The position numbers were made by a program, and so were the translations under genes. This document shows, one piece after another, positions 50,495 to 60,515 of a DNA stretch of 64,000 nucleotides. The DNA is taken from the NCBI GenBank assembly GCA_041890495.1, contig CP169086.1:2170001-2234000 (forward strand), written 5' to 3'. The notes under the pieces were generated by a model. It did no database searches and was not told the DNA's origin. It worked only from the letters and a program-made list of their open reading frames with translations. The DNA is from Escherichia boydii (GTDB lineage Bacteria; Pseudomonadota; Gammaproteobacteria; Enterobacterales; Enterobacteriaceae). How positions within the stretch are numbered: position 1 is the stretch's first letter; each line of letters starts with the position of its first letter.

Positions 50495-52658
50495 GACCGC
50501 GCCCCTTAGCACGGAGGCTTTTCCTGCGCCCGGCAGTCAGTGTTGCCGGGCGTTTTTTTACCTCAGGCACCTCCGGCTGTTCAATCGGAAAGATCGGCAG
50601 CGCGTTTAACAACCTTTGGCCATAATTTTTGGTCAGCAAGCGTTTGTCGTAGATAACCACTTCGCCCCAGCAACCGTGGCTTCGAATCAGTCGCCCAACC
50701 TGCTGAATCAGGTTAAACGAGGCGCTCGGCAGGCTTTGCACCTCAAACGGATAGCGGTTGAGGCTTTTCAGCCATTCCCCTTCGGTGATCACCACCGGGC
50801 TGTCGATGGGCGGAAAAGCGATTTTGTGGATATGCACCTGGCTGAGCAGATCACCTTTCAAATCAAGCCCTTCGGCAAATGACTGTAAGCCCACCAGCAC
50901 GCTGCGCTCACCGTTGGCGACGCGTTTGCGGTGCAGTTCAACTAAACGGTAACGCGGCTGATCGCCCTGAACCAGCAACATCAGACGTAAATCCGTCACA
51001 TAGTCGAGAAAGCGCTGCATCGCCCGTCCGCTGGCAAACAGTACCAACATACCGAGATGTTTTTTGCTCTCCACCTGCTTACGGAAAAAGGCCGCCATTT
51101 CGGCAATATGCTGCTCTTCGTTGTCGATGGAAGGCTCAACGCGCATCCGGGGAATAACAATTTTGCCCTGTTCGCAGTGGTTAAAGGGGGAATCCAGCGC
51201 CACAAAACGGTCGCCCGCTTTCTCTTTCAGACCACTCATCTCCTGCAAACGCGAAAAACTGTTCAGCGAACGCAAGGTTGCGGAGGTGACAATAATGTGC
51301 GGAATACTGCGCCACAGCAGCCTTTCCAGCTGATCGCTGACACGTATTCCCACGCAGTGAAACCAGAGGTGTAGCTGCCCTTCGCGCTCTTCCCGCGTCG
51401 CCCATTTGGTCACCGGTGCACCGGAAGATTGCGCCAGCGAAGCCAGCCGCCAGAGTTTGCTTTGCGCCTCGAACATCCCCAACGCGCGGTTCATCTGCAA
51501 AATCAACCGATGCAGACGTACAATGTCATGGCTGCCGGTTTTCTCACTTAAATCGTTAAGAAATAACTCCGCCAGGCCACGCAGCATCTCGGTGAGTTTT
51601 GCCAGCCGCTGGCAGATCTCCAGCACTTCATCTGGCAGTTCGCCCATCGCAAAACGGTGCTCTGCCTCCTGCCCGGCAGGCATGTAGAGATTGAGAATGT
51701 TGTTTAACGAGGCGATAAGCTCATACAACTCTTCACAATGCGCATTCAAACGTTCAGGGATCGCCAGCGGTGGGATGGTCTTCGGGCGAAACTGCTCCAT
51801 GCAGGTAGCGACCAGTTTCGTGAACAAGTCCAGCTGTAGCCGATACCACGGCGCGGTGATTTCGGCGCTCATCTCAAGCGCATCCCGCGCCACATCCGGC
51901 AGGTGATGGCCTTCGTCCAGCACCAGCAGTAAATTTTTCGGGTCAGGCAATACCGCTTCGCTTTCCATCGCCGCCATCACCAGCGCATGGTTTGCCACCA
52001 CCACTTCCGCTTCCTGAATCTCCCGACGAGCAACAAAAAACGGGCATTCACGATAGTAGTAACAGTTGCGGTTGAGGCAGCTGGCTTTGTCGGTACTTAA
52101 ACGACGCCAGAGATCGTCATCTATAGCGATATCAGTATGATCGCGCAGACCATCCCATTTATAAGTGTCGAGATCGCCCTTCAGCTTCGCACAACGTTTT
52201 TGCTCTTCCTGATTATTTGGCGTCAGTTCGTCGTCAAGAAACGCCAGCAGATCCTGTTGCGTGGGCTCAGTGCTGGCGAGCGCCGTCAGATTACGCGGGC
52301 AAACGTAGCGCCCACGCCCAAAAGCGGCAGTGAATTTAAGATCGGGAATGATCTTTTTCAGCAGCGGTAAATCTTTGCTGTAAATCTGATCCTGCAACGC
52401 CACGTTGGCGGTACTCACCACCAGCGTTTTTTGCTCTTCGCGGGCAATGGCGATGCCGGGGATCAAATAGGAGAGCGTTTTCCCAACGCCGGTGGGGGCT
52501 TCAATCGCCAGATGCCGCCCTTCTTCTCCGGCCAGCGTTTTGGCGACGTCCGCAATCATCTGCCGCTGCGGCGCACGGGGAATAAAGTCGGGGATCTGTT
52601 CCTGAAGCGCCTTATACCAGGCGGCAATTTGCGCTTTAAGCGCGGCGGTTAATGCCAT
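50481..52658 (-). CDS. dinG: DinG, SOS-inducible 5'-3' Fe-S DNA helicase
   Basis: XPD-like helicase of 725 residues that unwinds D-loops, R-loops and forks. Walker A is EAPTGVGKT (K60), the DEAH box is in LLLVLDEGHHLPD, and the 4Fe-4S cysteines are C120, C194, C199 and C205. Until about residue 683 it matches E. coli DinG; the tail (EVKKRPATLTAGRRKS and on) is different and is encoded by the complement of the fimbrial operon terminator, ending 14 bp inside the last fimbrial gene. That replaces the usual basic KKKEKTK...RRRRR tail. Confidence 0.93.
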   Translation of the reverse strand: MALTAALKAQIAAWYKALQEQIPDFIPRAPQRQMIADVAKTLAGEEGRHLAIEAPTGVGKTLSYLIPGIAIAREEQKTLVVSTANVALQDQIYSKDLPLLKKIIPDLKFTAAFGRGRYVCPRNLTALASTEPTQQDLLAFLDDELTPNNQEEQKRCAKLKGDLDTYKWDGLRDHTDIAIDDDLWRRLSTDKASCLNRNCYYYRECPFFVARREIQEAEVVVANHALVMAAMESEAVLPDPKNLLLVLDEGHHLPDVARDALEMSAEITAPWYRLQLDLFTKLVATCMEQFRPKTIPPLAIPERLNAHCEELYELIASLNNILNLYMPAGQEAEHRFAMGELPDEVLEICQRLAKLTEMLRGLAELFLNDLSEKTGSHDIVRLHRLILQMNRALGMFEAQSKLWRLASLAQSSGAPVTKWATREEREGQLHLWFHCVGIRVSDQLERLLWRSIPHIIVTSATLRSLNSFSRLQEMSGLKEKAGDRFVALDSPFNHCEQGKIVIPRMRVEPSIDNEEQHIAEMAAFFRKQVESKKHLGMLVLFASGRAMQRFLDYVTDLRLMLLVQGDQPRYRLVELHRKRVANGERSVLVGLQSFAEGLDLKGDLLSQVHIHKIAFPPIDSPVVITEGEWLKSLNRYPFEVQSLPSASFNLIQQVGRLIRSHGCWGEVVIYDKRLLTKNYGQRLLNALPIFPIEQPEVPEVKKRPATLTAGRRKSLRAKGRGPTGK
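50527..50559 (+). terminator. Fimbrial operon terminator (inside dinG 3' end)
   Basis: CGCCCGGCA-gtcagtgt-TGCCGGGCG followed by seven T, 33 bp after the minor subunit. On the other strand it is translated as part of DinG. Confidence 0.85.
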
Positions 52659-52672
52659 GAGAAAACCTGAAA

Positions 52673-52692
52673 TACTGTATAAACAGCCAATA
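52673..52692 (-). promoter_or_regulatory. LexA box of dinG
   Basis: CTGT-ttat-ACAG core within TATTGGCTGTTTATACAGTA on the minus strand, ending about 15 bp before the dinG start; the same unusual TTGG-flanked box as E. coli dinG. Confidence 0.85.
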
Positions 52693-52724
52693 TTGTGGCA
52701 TTTTCTCTTCGCTGCCGCAAAAAG

Positions 52725-52750
52725 AAAAGCCCGGCTTTAAGACCGGGCTT
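52725..52750 (-). terminator. rhlE terminator
   Basis: Hairpin AAGCCCGG/CCGGGCTT with, on the minus strand, a T-rich tail; directly past the rhlE stop at 52756. Confidence 0.85.
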
Positions 52751-52755
52751 CCAGA

Positions 52756-54141
52756 TTACTGCGGGTTAGCAGGTTTACGCGGGCGGCGTCGACGCTGCCC
52801 TTCCCCTGCCGGTTTCCCTTCACCGCTGCGCCACGGGCTTTCACCCGCCGGTTTGCTGTCGTTGTTGCGACGCGGTGGTTTGCCGGACGATTTCGGCGCG
52901 CCGCCTTCGGCACGACGCGGCTGCTGACCGCGGCCGCCACCGCCCTGGCCACGTCCACCGCCGCCCTGGCGACCGTTCTGGATCGGTTCGGCTTTGATTG
53001 ACGGGTCCGGCTCATAGCCCGGAATCGCAATGCGCGGGATCTCTTTTTTCAGCAGTTTTTCGATATCACGCAGCAGTTTGTGTTCATCAACACACACCAG
53101 CGACAACGCTTCACCGGTAGCAGCCGCGCGACCGGTACGCCCGATACGGTGGACATAATCTTCCGGTACGTTTGGCAGTTCATAGTTGACGACGTGCGGC
53201 AGCTCTTCAATATCCAGGCCGCGCGCAGCGATGTCAGTTGCCACCAGTACACGAATATCGCCCGATTTAAAATCAGCCAGCGCACGAGTACGCGCACCTT
53301 GCGATTTATTGCCGTGGATCGCCGCACTACGGATGCCATCTTTATTGAGCTGTTCAGCCAGATGGTTAGCGCCGTGTTTGGTACGGGTAAACACCAGCAC
53401 CTGCTGCCAGTTCCCTTTCCCAATCATGTGCGACAGCAATTCGCGTTTGCGTTTCTTATCGACAAAGTGAACGTGCTGGGTCACCTGATCAGACGCGGTA
53501 TTGCGGCGTGCCACTTCGATTTCCAGCGGGTTGTGCAACAGTTTTTCCGCCAGGGCTTTAATATCGTCAGAGAAGGTCGCGGAGAATAACAGGTTCTGGC
53601 GCTTCGCAGGTAGTTTTGTTAACACGCGACGGATATCGTGGATAAAGCCCATGTCGAGCATGCGGTCAGCTTCATCGAGGACGAGGATTTCAACCTGATC
53701 CAGCTTCACTGCATTCTGATGTTCCAGGTCCAGCAAACGTCCCGGGGTTGCCACCAGCACATCAACGCCGCCACGCAGTTTCATCATCTGCGGGTTAATA
53801 CTCACACCACCAAACACCACCAGCGAACGAATGTTCAGGTATTTGCTGTAATCACGGACGTTTTCGCCAATCTGCGCCGCCAGTTCACGGGTCGGGGTAA
53901 GAATGAGCGCACGTACCGGACGACGCCCTTTGGCGTGCGGCTGGCGAGTGATCAGGTGTTGCAACAGCGGCAGCGTAAAGCCCGCTGTTTTGCCGGTGCC
54001 GGTCTGGGCGCTAGCCATCAGGTCGCGGCCTTCCAGCACCGCAGGGATCGCCTGCTGCTGAATAGGGGTGGGTTCACGGTAACCCTGCTCGGCAACGGCG
54101 CGCAGGATATCAGGGCTTAAACCCAAAGAATCGAAAGACAT
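52756..54141 (-). CDS. rhlE: RhlE, DEAD-box RNA helicase
   Basis: ATP-dependent RNA helicase of 461 residues affecting ribosome assembly and RNA decay. Motifs in order: Q motif (EPTPIQQQAI), AQTGTGKT, PTRELAAQ, VLDEADRMLDMGF, SATF, and HRIGRTGRAA near 330. The C-terminal 80 residues are Gly/Arg/Lys-rich. The first ~375 residues match E. coli RhlE while the low-complexity tail (GRQGGGGRGQGG...GQRRRRPRKPANPQ) does not; the switch is near 53000, only 300 bp from another E. coli-like block (dinG). Confidence 0.94.
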   Translation of the reverse strand: MSFDSLGLSPDILRAVAEQGYREPTPIQQQAIPAVLEGRDLMASAQTGTGKTAGFTLPLLQHLITRQPHAKGRRPVRALILTPTRELAAQIGENVRDYSKYLNIRSLVVFGGVSINPQMMKLRGGVDVLVATPGRLLDLEHQNAVKLDQVEILVLDEADRMLDMGFIHDIRRVLTKLPAKRQNLLFSATFSDDIKALAEKLLHNPLEIEVARRNTASDQVTQHVHFVDKKRKRELLSHMIGKGNWQQVLVFTRTKHGANHLAEQLNKDGIRSAAIHGNKSQGARTRALADFKSGDIRVLVATDIAARGLDIEELPHVVNYELPNVPEDYVHRIGRTGRAAATGEALSLVCVDEHKLLRDIEKLLKKEIPRIAIPGYEPDPSIKAEPIQNGRQGGGGRGQGGGGRGQQPRRAEGGAPKSSGKPPRRNNDSKPAGESPWRSGEGKPAGEGQRRRRPRKPANPQ

Positions 54142-54334
54142 AACTACTCCGAACCGCCCCGACCGTTACCGGTGTAGTTTTCAGGGAGATACTGAAAAGG
54201 AAAATGACAAAAACCACAATGTCATGAGGGAGCGGAGTGTAGCAGTTTTTGTGACGCAGCGCATAAATTATCCCTGTGACTGGCGTTGCTAAAATTCTTA
54301 GCCATACTGGACAACTCCCCTATGGAGTCATAAT

Positions 54335-54356
54335 CTTAATCAATCATTTGATTAAG
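54335..54356. promoter_or_regulatory. CecR operator
   Basis: CTTAATCAA-tcat-TTGATTAAG, a perfect 9+4+9 palindrome ending 13 bp before the cecR start, fitting TetR-type autorepression. The rhlE promoter lies on the other side of the same 228-bp gap. Confidence 0.8.
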
Positions 54357-54369
54357 AATGGACTGTGCG

Positions 54370-55041
54370 ATGAATAATCCTGCCATGACAATCAAGGGTG
54401 AACAGGCGAAAAAACAGCTGATTGCTGCCGCACTGGCGCAGTTTGGTGAATATGGAATGAACGCCACCACTCGCGAGATAGCCGCCCAGGCCGGGCAGAA
54501 TATCGCTGCCATCACCTACTACTTCGGTTCGAAAGAAGATTTGTACCTCGCCTGCGCCCAGTGGATTGCCGATTTTATTGGCGAGCAGTTCCGTCCGCAT
54601 GCCGAGGAAGCCGAACGCTTGTTCGCGCAACCACAGCCTGATCGGGTTGCCATCCGTGAACTGATCCTTCGCGCCTGCAGGAACATGATTAAGCTGCTCA
54701 CCCAGGATGACACCGTCAACCTCAGCAAGTTTATCTCCCGTGAGCAGCTCTCTCCCACGGCAGCCTACCACCTGGTGCACGAACAGGTGATTAGTCCGCT
54801 ACACAGCCACCTGACACGCCTGATTGCCGCCTGGACCGGCTGCGACGCCAATGACACCCGCATGATCCTTCATACCCATGCGTTGATTGGTGAGATTCTG
54901 GCGTTCCGTCTTGGCAAAGAAACAATTCTGTTACGTACCGGCTGGACCGCGTTCGATGAAGAAAAGACCGAACTGATCAACCAGACGGTGACCTGTCATA
55001 TCGACCTGATTTTGCAAGGATTATCGCAAAGGAGTTTGTAG
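54370..55041 (+). CDS. cecR: CecR (YbiH), TetR-family regulator
   Basis: Regulator of 223 residues: N-terminal TetR helix-turn-helix (ATTREIAAQAGQNIAAITYYFGSKEDLY) and a ligand domain. E. coli CecR represses ybhGFSR and rhlE and influences sensitivity to cefoperazone and chloramphenicol. ATG 54370 gives the family length; the frame from 54358 is longer. The stop overlaps the GTG start of ybhG. Reads like E. coli CecR. Confidence 0.94.
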   Translation: MNNPAMTIKGEQAKKQLIAAALAQFGEYGMNATTREIAAQAGQNIAAITYYFGSKEDLYLACAQWIADFIGEQFRPHAEEAERLFAQPQPDRVAIRELILRACRNMIKLLTQDDTVNLSKFISREQLSPTAAYHLVHEQVISPLHSHLTRLIAAWTGCDANDTRMILHTHALIGEILAFRLGKETILLRTGWTAFDEEKTELINQTVTCHIDLILQGLSQRSL

Positions 55042-56039
55042 TGATGAAAAAACCTGTCGTGATCGGATTGGCGGTAGTGGTACTTGCCGCCGTGGTTGCC
55101 GGAGGCTACTGGTGGTATCAAAGCCGCCAGGATAACGGCCTGACGCTGTATGGCAACGTGGATATTCGTACGGTAAATCTTAGTTTCCGTGTTGGGGGGC
55201 GCGTTGAATCGCTGGCGGTGGACGAAGGTGATGCTATCAAAGCGGGCCAGGTGCTGGGCGAACTGGATCACAAGCCGTATGAGATTGCCCTGATGCAGGC
55301 GAAAGCGGGTGTTTCGGTGGCACAGGCGCAGTATGACCTGATGCTTGCCGGGTATCGCGATGAAGAAATCGCTCAGGCCGCCGCAGCGGTGAAACAGGCG
55401 CAAGCCGCCTATGACTATGCGCAGAACTTCTATAACCGCCAGCAAGGGTTGTGGAAAAGCCGCACTATTTCGGCAAATGACCTGGAAAATGCCCGCTCCT
55501 CGCGCGACCAGGCGCAGGCAACGCTGAAATCAGCACAGGATAAATTGCGTCAGTACCGTTCCGGTAACCGTGAACAGGACATCGCTCAGGCGAAAGCCAG
55601 CCTCGAACAGGCGCAGGCGCAACTGGCGCAGGCGGAGTTGAATTTACAGGACTCAACGTTGATAGCCCCGTCTGATGGCACGCTGTTAACGCGCGCGGTG
55701 GAGCCAGGCACGGTCCTCAATGAAGGTGGCACGGTGTTTACCGTTTCACTAACGCGTCCGGTGTGGGTGCGCGCTTATGTTGATGAACGTAATCTTGACC
55801 AGGCCCAGCCGGGGCGCAAAGTGCTGCTTTATACCGATGGTCGCCCGGACAAGCCGTATCACGGGCAGATTGGTTTCGTTTCGCCGACTGCTGAATTTAC
55901 CCCGAAAACCGTCGAAACGCCGGATCTGCGTACCGACCTCGTCTATCGCCTGCGTATTGTGGTGACCGACGCCGATGATGCGTTACGCCAGGGAATGCCA
56001 GTGACGGTACAATTCGGTGACGAGGCAGGACATGAATGA
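55041..56039 (+). CDS. ybhG: YbhG, membrane-fusion (HlyD) subunit of YbhGFSR exporter
   Basis: Adaptor of 332 residues: one N-terminal membrane anchor (VIGLAVVVLAAVVAGGYWW), lipoyl halves around a long Ala/Gln coiled-coil hairpin (residues about 80-210). Starts with GTG 55041 overlapping the cecR stop, and overlaps ybhF by 8 bp. Joins the ABC exporter to an outer-membrane channel, presumably TolC. Confidence 0.94.
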   Translation: MMKKPVVIGLAVVVLAAVVAGGYWWYQSRQDNGLTLYGNVDIRTVNLSFRVGGRVESLAVDEGDAIKAGQVLGELDHKPYEIALMQAKAGVSVAQAQYDLMLAGYRDEEIAQAAAAVKQAQAAYDYAQNFYNRQQGLWKSRTISANDLENARSSRDQAQATLKSAQDKLRQYRSGNREQDIAQAKASLEQAQAQLAQAELNLQDSTLIAPSDGTLLTRAVEPGTVLNEGGTVFTVSLTRPVWVRAYVDERNLDQAQPGRKVLLYTDGRPDKPYHGQIGFVSPTAEFTPKTVETPDLRTDLVYRLRIVVTDADDALRQGMPVTVQFGDEAGHE

Positions 56040-57768
56040 TGCCGTTATCACGCTGAACGGCCTGGAAAAACGCTTTCCGGGCATGGACAAGCCCGCCGTC
56101 GCGCCGCTCGATTGTACCATTCACGCCGGTTATGTGACGGGGTTGGTGGGGCCGGACGGTGCAGGTAAAACCACGCTGATGCGGATGTTGGCGGGATTAC
56201 TGAAACCCGACAGCGGCAGTGCCACGGTGATTGGCTTTGATCCGATCAAAAACGACGGCGCGCTGCACGCCGTGCTCGGTTATATGCCGCAGAAATTTGG
56301 TCTGTATGAAGATCTCACGGTGATGGAGAACCTCAATCTGTACGCGGATTTGCGCAGCGTCACCGGCGAGGCACGTAAGCAAACTTTTGCTCGCCTGCTG
56401 GAGTTTACGTCTCTTGGGCCGTTTACCGGACGCCTGGCGGGCAAGCTCTCCGGTGGGATGAAACAAAAACTCGGCCTGGCCTGTACCCTGGTGGGCGAAC
56501 CGAAAGTGTTGCTGCTCGATGAACCCGGCGTCGGCGTTGACCCTATCTCACGGCGCGAACTGTGGCAGATGGTGCATGAGCTGGCGGGCGAAGGGATGTT
56601 AATCCTCTGGAGTACCTCGTATCTCGACGAAGCCGAGCAGTGCCGTGACGTGTTACTGATGAACGAAGGCGAGTTGCTGTATCAGGGAGAACCAAAAGCC
56701 CTGACACAAACCATGGCCGGACGCAGCTTTCTGATGACCAGTCCACACGAGGGCAACCGCAAACTGTTGCAACGCGCCTTGAAACTGCCGCAGGTCAGCG
56801 ACGGCATGATTCAGGGGAAATCGGTACGTCTGATCCTCAAAAAAGAGGCCACACCAGACGATATTCGCCATGCCGACGGGATGCCGGAAATCAACATCAA
56901 CGAAACTACGCCGCGTTTTGAAGATGCGTTTATTGATTTGCTGGGCGGTGCCGGAACCTCAGAATCGCCGCTGGGTGCAATATTGCATACGGTAGAAGGC
57001 ACACCCGGCGAGACGGTGATCGAAGCGAAAGAACTGACCAAGAAATTTGGTGATTTTGCCGCCACCGATCACGTCAACTTTGCCGTTAAACGTGGGGAGA
57101 TTTTTGGTTTGCTGGGGCCAAACGGCGCGGGTAAATCGACCACCTTTAAGATGATGTGCGGTTTGCTGGTGCCGACTTCCGGCCAGGCGCTGGTGCTGGG
57201 GATGGATCTGAAAGAGAGTTCCGGTAAAGCGCGCCAGCATCTCGGCTATATGGCGCAAAAATTTTCGCTCTACGGCAACCTGACGGTCGAACAGAATTTA
57301 CGCTTTTTCTCTGGTGTGTATGGCTTACGCGGTCGGGCGCAGAACGAAAAAATCTCCCGTATGAGCGAGGCATTTGGCCTGAAAAGTATCGCCTCCCACG
57401 CGACCGATGAACTGCCATTAGGTTTTAAACAGCGGCTGGCGCTGGCCTGTTCGCTGATGCATGAACCGGACATTCTGTTTCTCGACGAACCAACGTCCGG
57501 CGTTGATCCCCTCACCCGCCGCGAATTTTGGCTGCATATCAACAGCATGGTAGAGAAAGGCGTCACGGTGATGGTCACCACTCACTTTATGGATGAAGCA
57601 GAATATTGCGACCGCATCGGCCTGGTGTACCGTGGGAAATTAATTGCCAGCGGCACGCCGGATGATTTGAAAGCGCAGTCGGCCAACGACGAGCAACCCG
57701 ATCCCACCATGGAGCAAGCCTTTATTCAGTTGATCCACGACTGGGATAAGGAGCATAGCAATGAGTAA
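56032..57768 (+). CDS. ybhF: YbhF, dual ABC ATPase of exporter
   Basis: ATPase of 578 residues with two ABC domains: Walker [10 protein letters not shown] and GPNGAGKST, Walker [13 protein letters not shown] and [12 protein letters not shown]. The first signature is LSGGMKQK; the second is degenerate (LPLGFKQR), as in the E. coli protein. Powers YbhRS, reported to export drugs such as tetracycline and to exchange Na+/Li+ for H+. ATG 56032 overlaps the ybhG stop. Confidence 0.94.
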
Positions 57769-58894
57769 CCCGATCCTGTCCTGGCGTCGCGTACGGGCGC
57801 TGTGCGTTAAAGAGACGCGGCAGATCGTTCGCGATCCGAGTAGCTGGCTGATTGCGGTAGTGATCCCGCTGCTACTGCTGTTTATTTTTGGTTACGGCAT
57901 TAACCTCGACTCCAGCAAGCTGCGGGTCGGGATTTTACTGGAACAGCGTAGCGAAGCGGCGCTGGATTTCACCCACACCATGACCGGTTCGCCCTACATC
58001 GACGCCACCATCAGCGATAACCGTCAGGAACTGATCGCCAAAATGCAGGCGGGGAAAATTCGCGGTCTGGTGGTTATTCCGGTGGATTTTGCGGAACAGA
58101 TGGAGCGCGCCAACGCCACCGCACCGATTCAGGTGATCACCGACGGCAGTGAGCCGAATACCGCTAACTTTGTGCAGGGGTATGTCGAAGGGATCTGGCA
58201 GATCTGGCAAATGCAGCGAGCGGAGGACAACGGGCAGACTTTTGAACCGCTTATTGATGTACAAACCCGCTACTGGTTTAACCCGGCGGCGATAAGCCAG
58301 CACTTTATTATCCCGGGTGCGGTGACCATCATCATGACGGTCATCGGCGCGATTCTCACCTCGCTGGTGGTGGCGCGAGAATGGGAACGCGGCACCATGG
58401 AGGCTCTGCTCTCTACGGAGATTACCCGCACGGAACTGCTGCTGTGTAAGCTGATCCCTTATTACTTTCTCGGGATGCTGGCGATGTTGCTGTGTATGCT
58501 GGTGTCAGTGTTTATTCTCGGCGTGCCGTATCGCGGGTCGCTGCTGATTCTGTTTTTTATCTCCAGCCTGTTTTTACTCAGTACCCTGGGGATGGGGCTG
58601 CTGATTTCCACGATAACCCGCAACCAGTTCAATGCCGCTCAGGTCGCTCTGAACGCGGCTTTTCTGCCGTCGATTATGCTTTCCGGCTTTATTTTTCAGA
58701 TCGACAGTATGCCCGCGGTGATCCGCGCGGTGACGTACATTATTCCCGCTCGTTATTTCGTCAGCACCCTGCAAAGCCTGTTCCTCGCCGGGAATATTCC
58801 AGTGGTGCTGGTGGTAAACGTGCTGTTTTTGATCGCTTCGGCGGTGATGTTTATCGGCCTGACGTGGCTGAAAACCAAACGTCGGCTGGATTAG
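57761..58894 (+). CDS. ybhS: YbhS, ABC-2 permease subunit
   Basis: Permease of 377 residues: one N-terminal helix, a large periplasmic domain, then five C-terminal helices with the ABC-2 signature [29 protein letters not shown]. Overlaps ybhF by 8 bp; pairs with YbhR. Confidence 0.94.
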
Positions 58895-58904
58895 GGAGAA
58901 GAGC

Positions 58905-60011
58905 ATGTTTCATCGCTTATGGACGTTAATCCGCAAAGAGTTGCAGTCGTTGCTGCGCGAACCACAAACCCGCGCGATTCTGATTTTACCCGTGCTAATT
59001 CAGGTGATCCTGTTCCCGTTCGCCGCCACGCTGGAAGTGACTAACGCCACCATCGCCATCTACGATGAAGATAACGGCGAGCATTCGGTGGAGCTGACCC
59101 AACGTTTTGCCCGCGCCAGCGCCTTTACTCATGTGCTGCTGCTGAAAAGCCCACAGGAGATCCGCCCAACCATCGACACACAAAAGGCGTTACTACTGGT
59201 GCGTTTCCCGGCTGACTTCTCGCGCAAACTGGATACCTTCCAGACCGCGCCTTTGCAGTTGATCCTCGACGGGCGTAACTCCAACAGTGCGCAGATTGCC
59301 GCCAACTACCTGCAACAGATCGTCAAAAATTATCAGCAGGAGCTGCTGGAAGGAAAACCGAAACCTAACAACAGCGAGCTGGTAGTACGCAACTGGTATA
59401 ACCCGAATCTCGACTACAAATGGTTTGTGGTGCCGTCGCTGATCGCCATGATCACCACTATCGGCGTAATGATCGTCACTTCACTTTCCGTCGCCCGCGA
59501 ACGTGAACAAGGTACGCTCGATCAGCTACTGGTTTCGCCGCTCACCACCTGGCAGATCTTCATCGGCAAAGCCGTACCGGCGTTAATTGTCGCCACCTTC
59601 CAGGCCACCATTGTGCTGGCGATTGGTATCTGGGCGTATCAAATCCCCTTCGCCGGATCGCTGGCGCTGTTCTACTTTACGATGGTGATTTACGGTTTAT
59701 CGCTGGTGGGATTCGGTCTGTTGATTTCATCACTCTGCTCGACACAACAGCAGGCGTTTATCGGCGTGTTTGTCTTTATGATGCCCGCCATTCTCCTTTC
59801 CGGTTACGTTTCGCCGGTGGAAAACATGCCAGTTTGGCTGCAAAACCTGACGTGGATTAACCCTATTCGCCACTTTACGGACATTACCAAGCAGATTTAT
59901 TTGAAGGATGCGAGTCTGGATATTGTGTGGAATAGTTTGTGGCCGCTACTGGTGATAACGGCCACGACAGGGTCAGCGGCGTACGCGATGTTTAGACGTA
60001 AGGTGATGTAA
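58905..60011 (+). CDS. ybhR: YbhR, ABC-2 permease subunit
   Basis: Paralogue of YbhS, 368 residues, same topology; signature [29 protein letters not shown]. Last gene of the cecR-ybhGFSR operon. Its 3' end overlaps the convergent ybhQ by 39 bp, as in E. coli. Confidence 0.94.
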
Positions 60012-60383
60012 CTTCTTATCTTTCGCCAGCAAAGACACTACCGCCGGGCCGGCAAGGATTGCCAGCCCTGCAATTGCCAGCAAAAAGTTGTTTTCCAGAA
60101 CGCGGGACAACAGCCACAGCACAATCAGCGCTGCGCCAAAATACCAGGTCGTGGTCAGCTCTTCCAGCACGTCTGCCACCTCACGCCAGCGTTGCTCGGG
60201 GTGGCGCTGAAACACCAGCATCATCACTACCGTGACACAATACAGTGCGCATAATCCCACGCCGACGTGAACCAGAGTCTTACTCATCCAGCCCACCACC
60301 AGCAGCGCCACTACCAGTAAATGCAACATAATCTGCCAGCAACTTAGACCCGTTGCGACACGAACACGTTGTTGCCACTTCAT
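59973..60383 (-). CDS. ybhQ: YbhQ, inner-membrane protein of unknown function
   Basis: A 136-residue protein with four hydrophobic segments, positive N-terminus ([12 protein letters not shown]) and basic C-terminus (TSKHRVRR). No function known. Overlaps the end of ybhR tail to tail. Its upstream gap (60384-60515) also contains the divergent ybhP promoter. Confidence 0.88.
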
Positions 60384-60515
60384 GGCTTCTCTCCTGAAGA
60401 ATTTATCTCTACTTACTCAGAGTACCGAACTTTACGGAAAATTCCGTAAGACCGCACCTTTTTGTGACGCCGACTACACTATTTCAATGAGATAAGAGGC
60501 AAAGACAGGAAAATT

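Noticed and set aside
52756..53010. Tandem repeat in rhlE tail as a possible mobile repeat
   Set aside because: It is the usual Gly/Arg-rich low-complexity C-terminus of RhlE.
59973..60011. 39-bp convergent overlap of ybhR and ybhQ as an anomaly
   Set aside because: The same overlap is expected in E. coli, so it is an ordinary feature of the locus.
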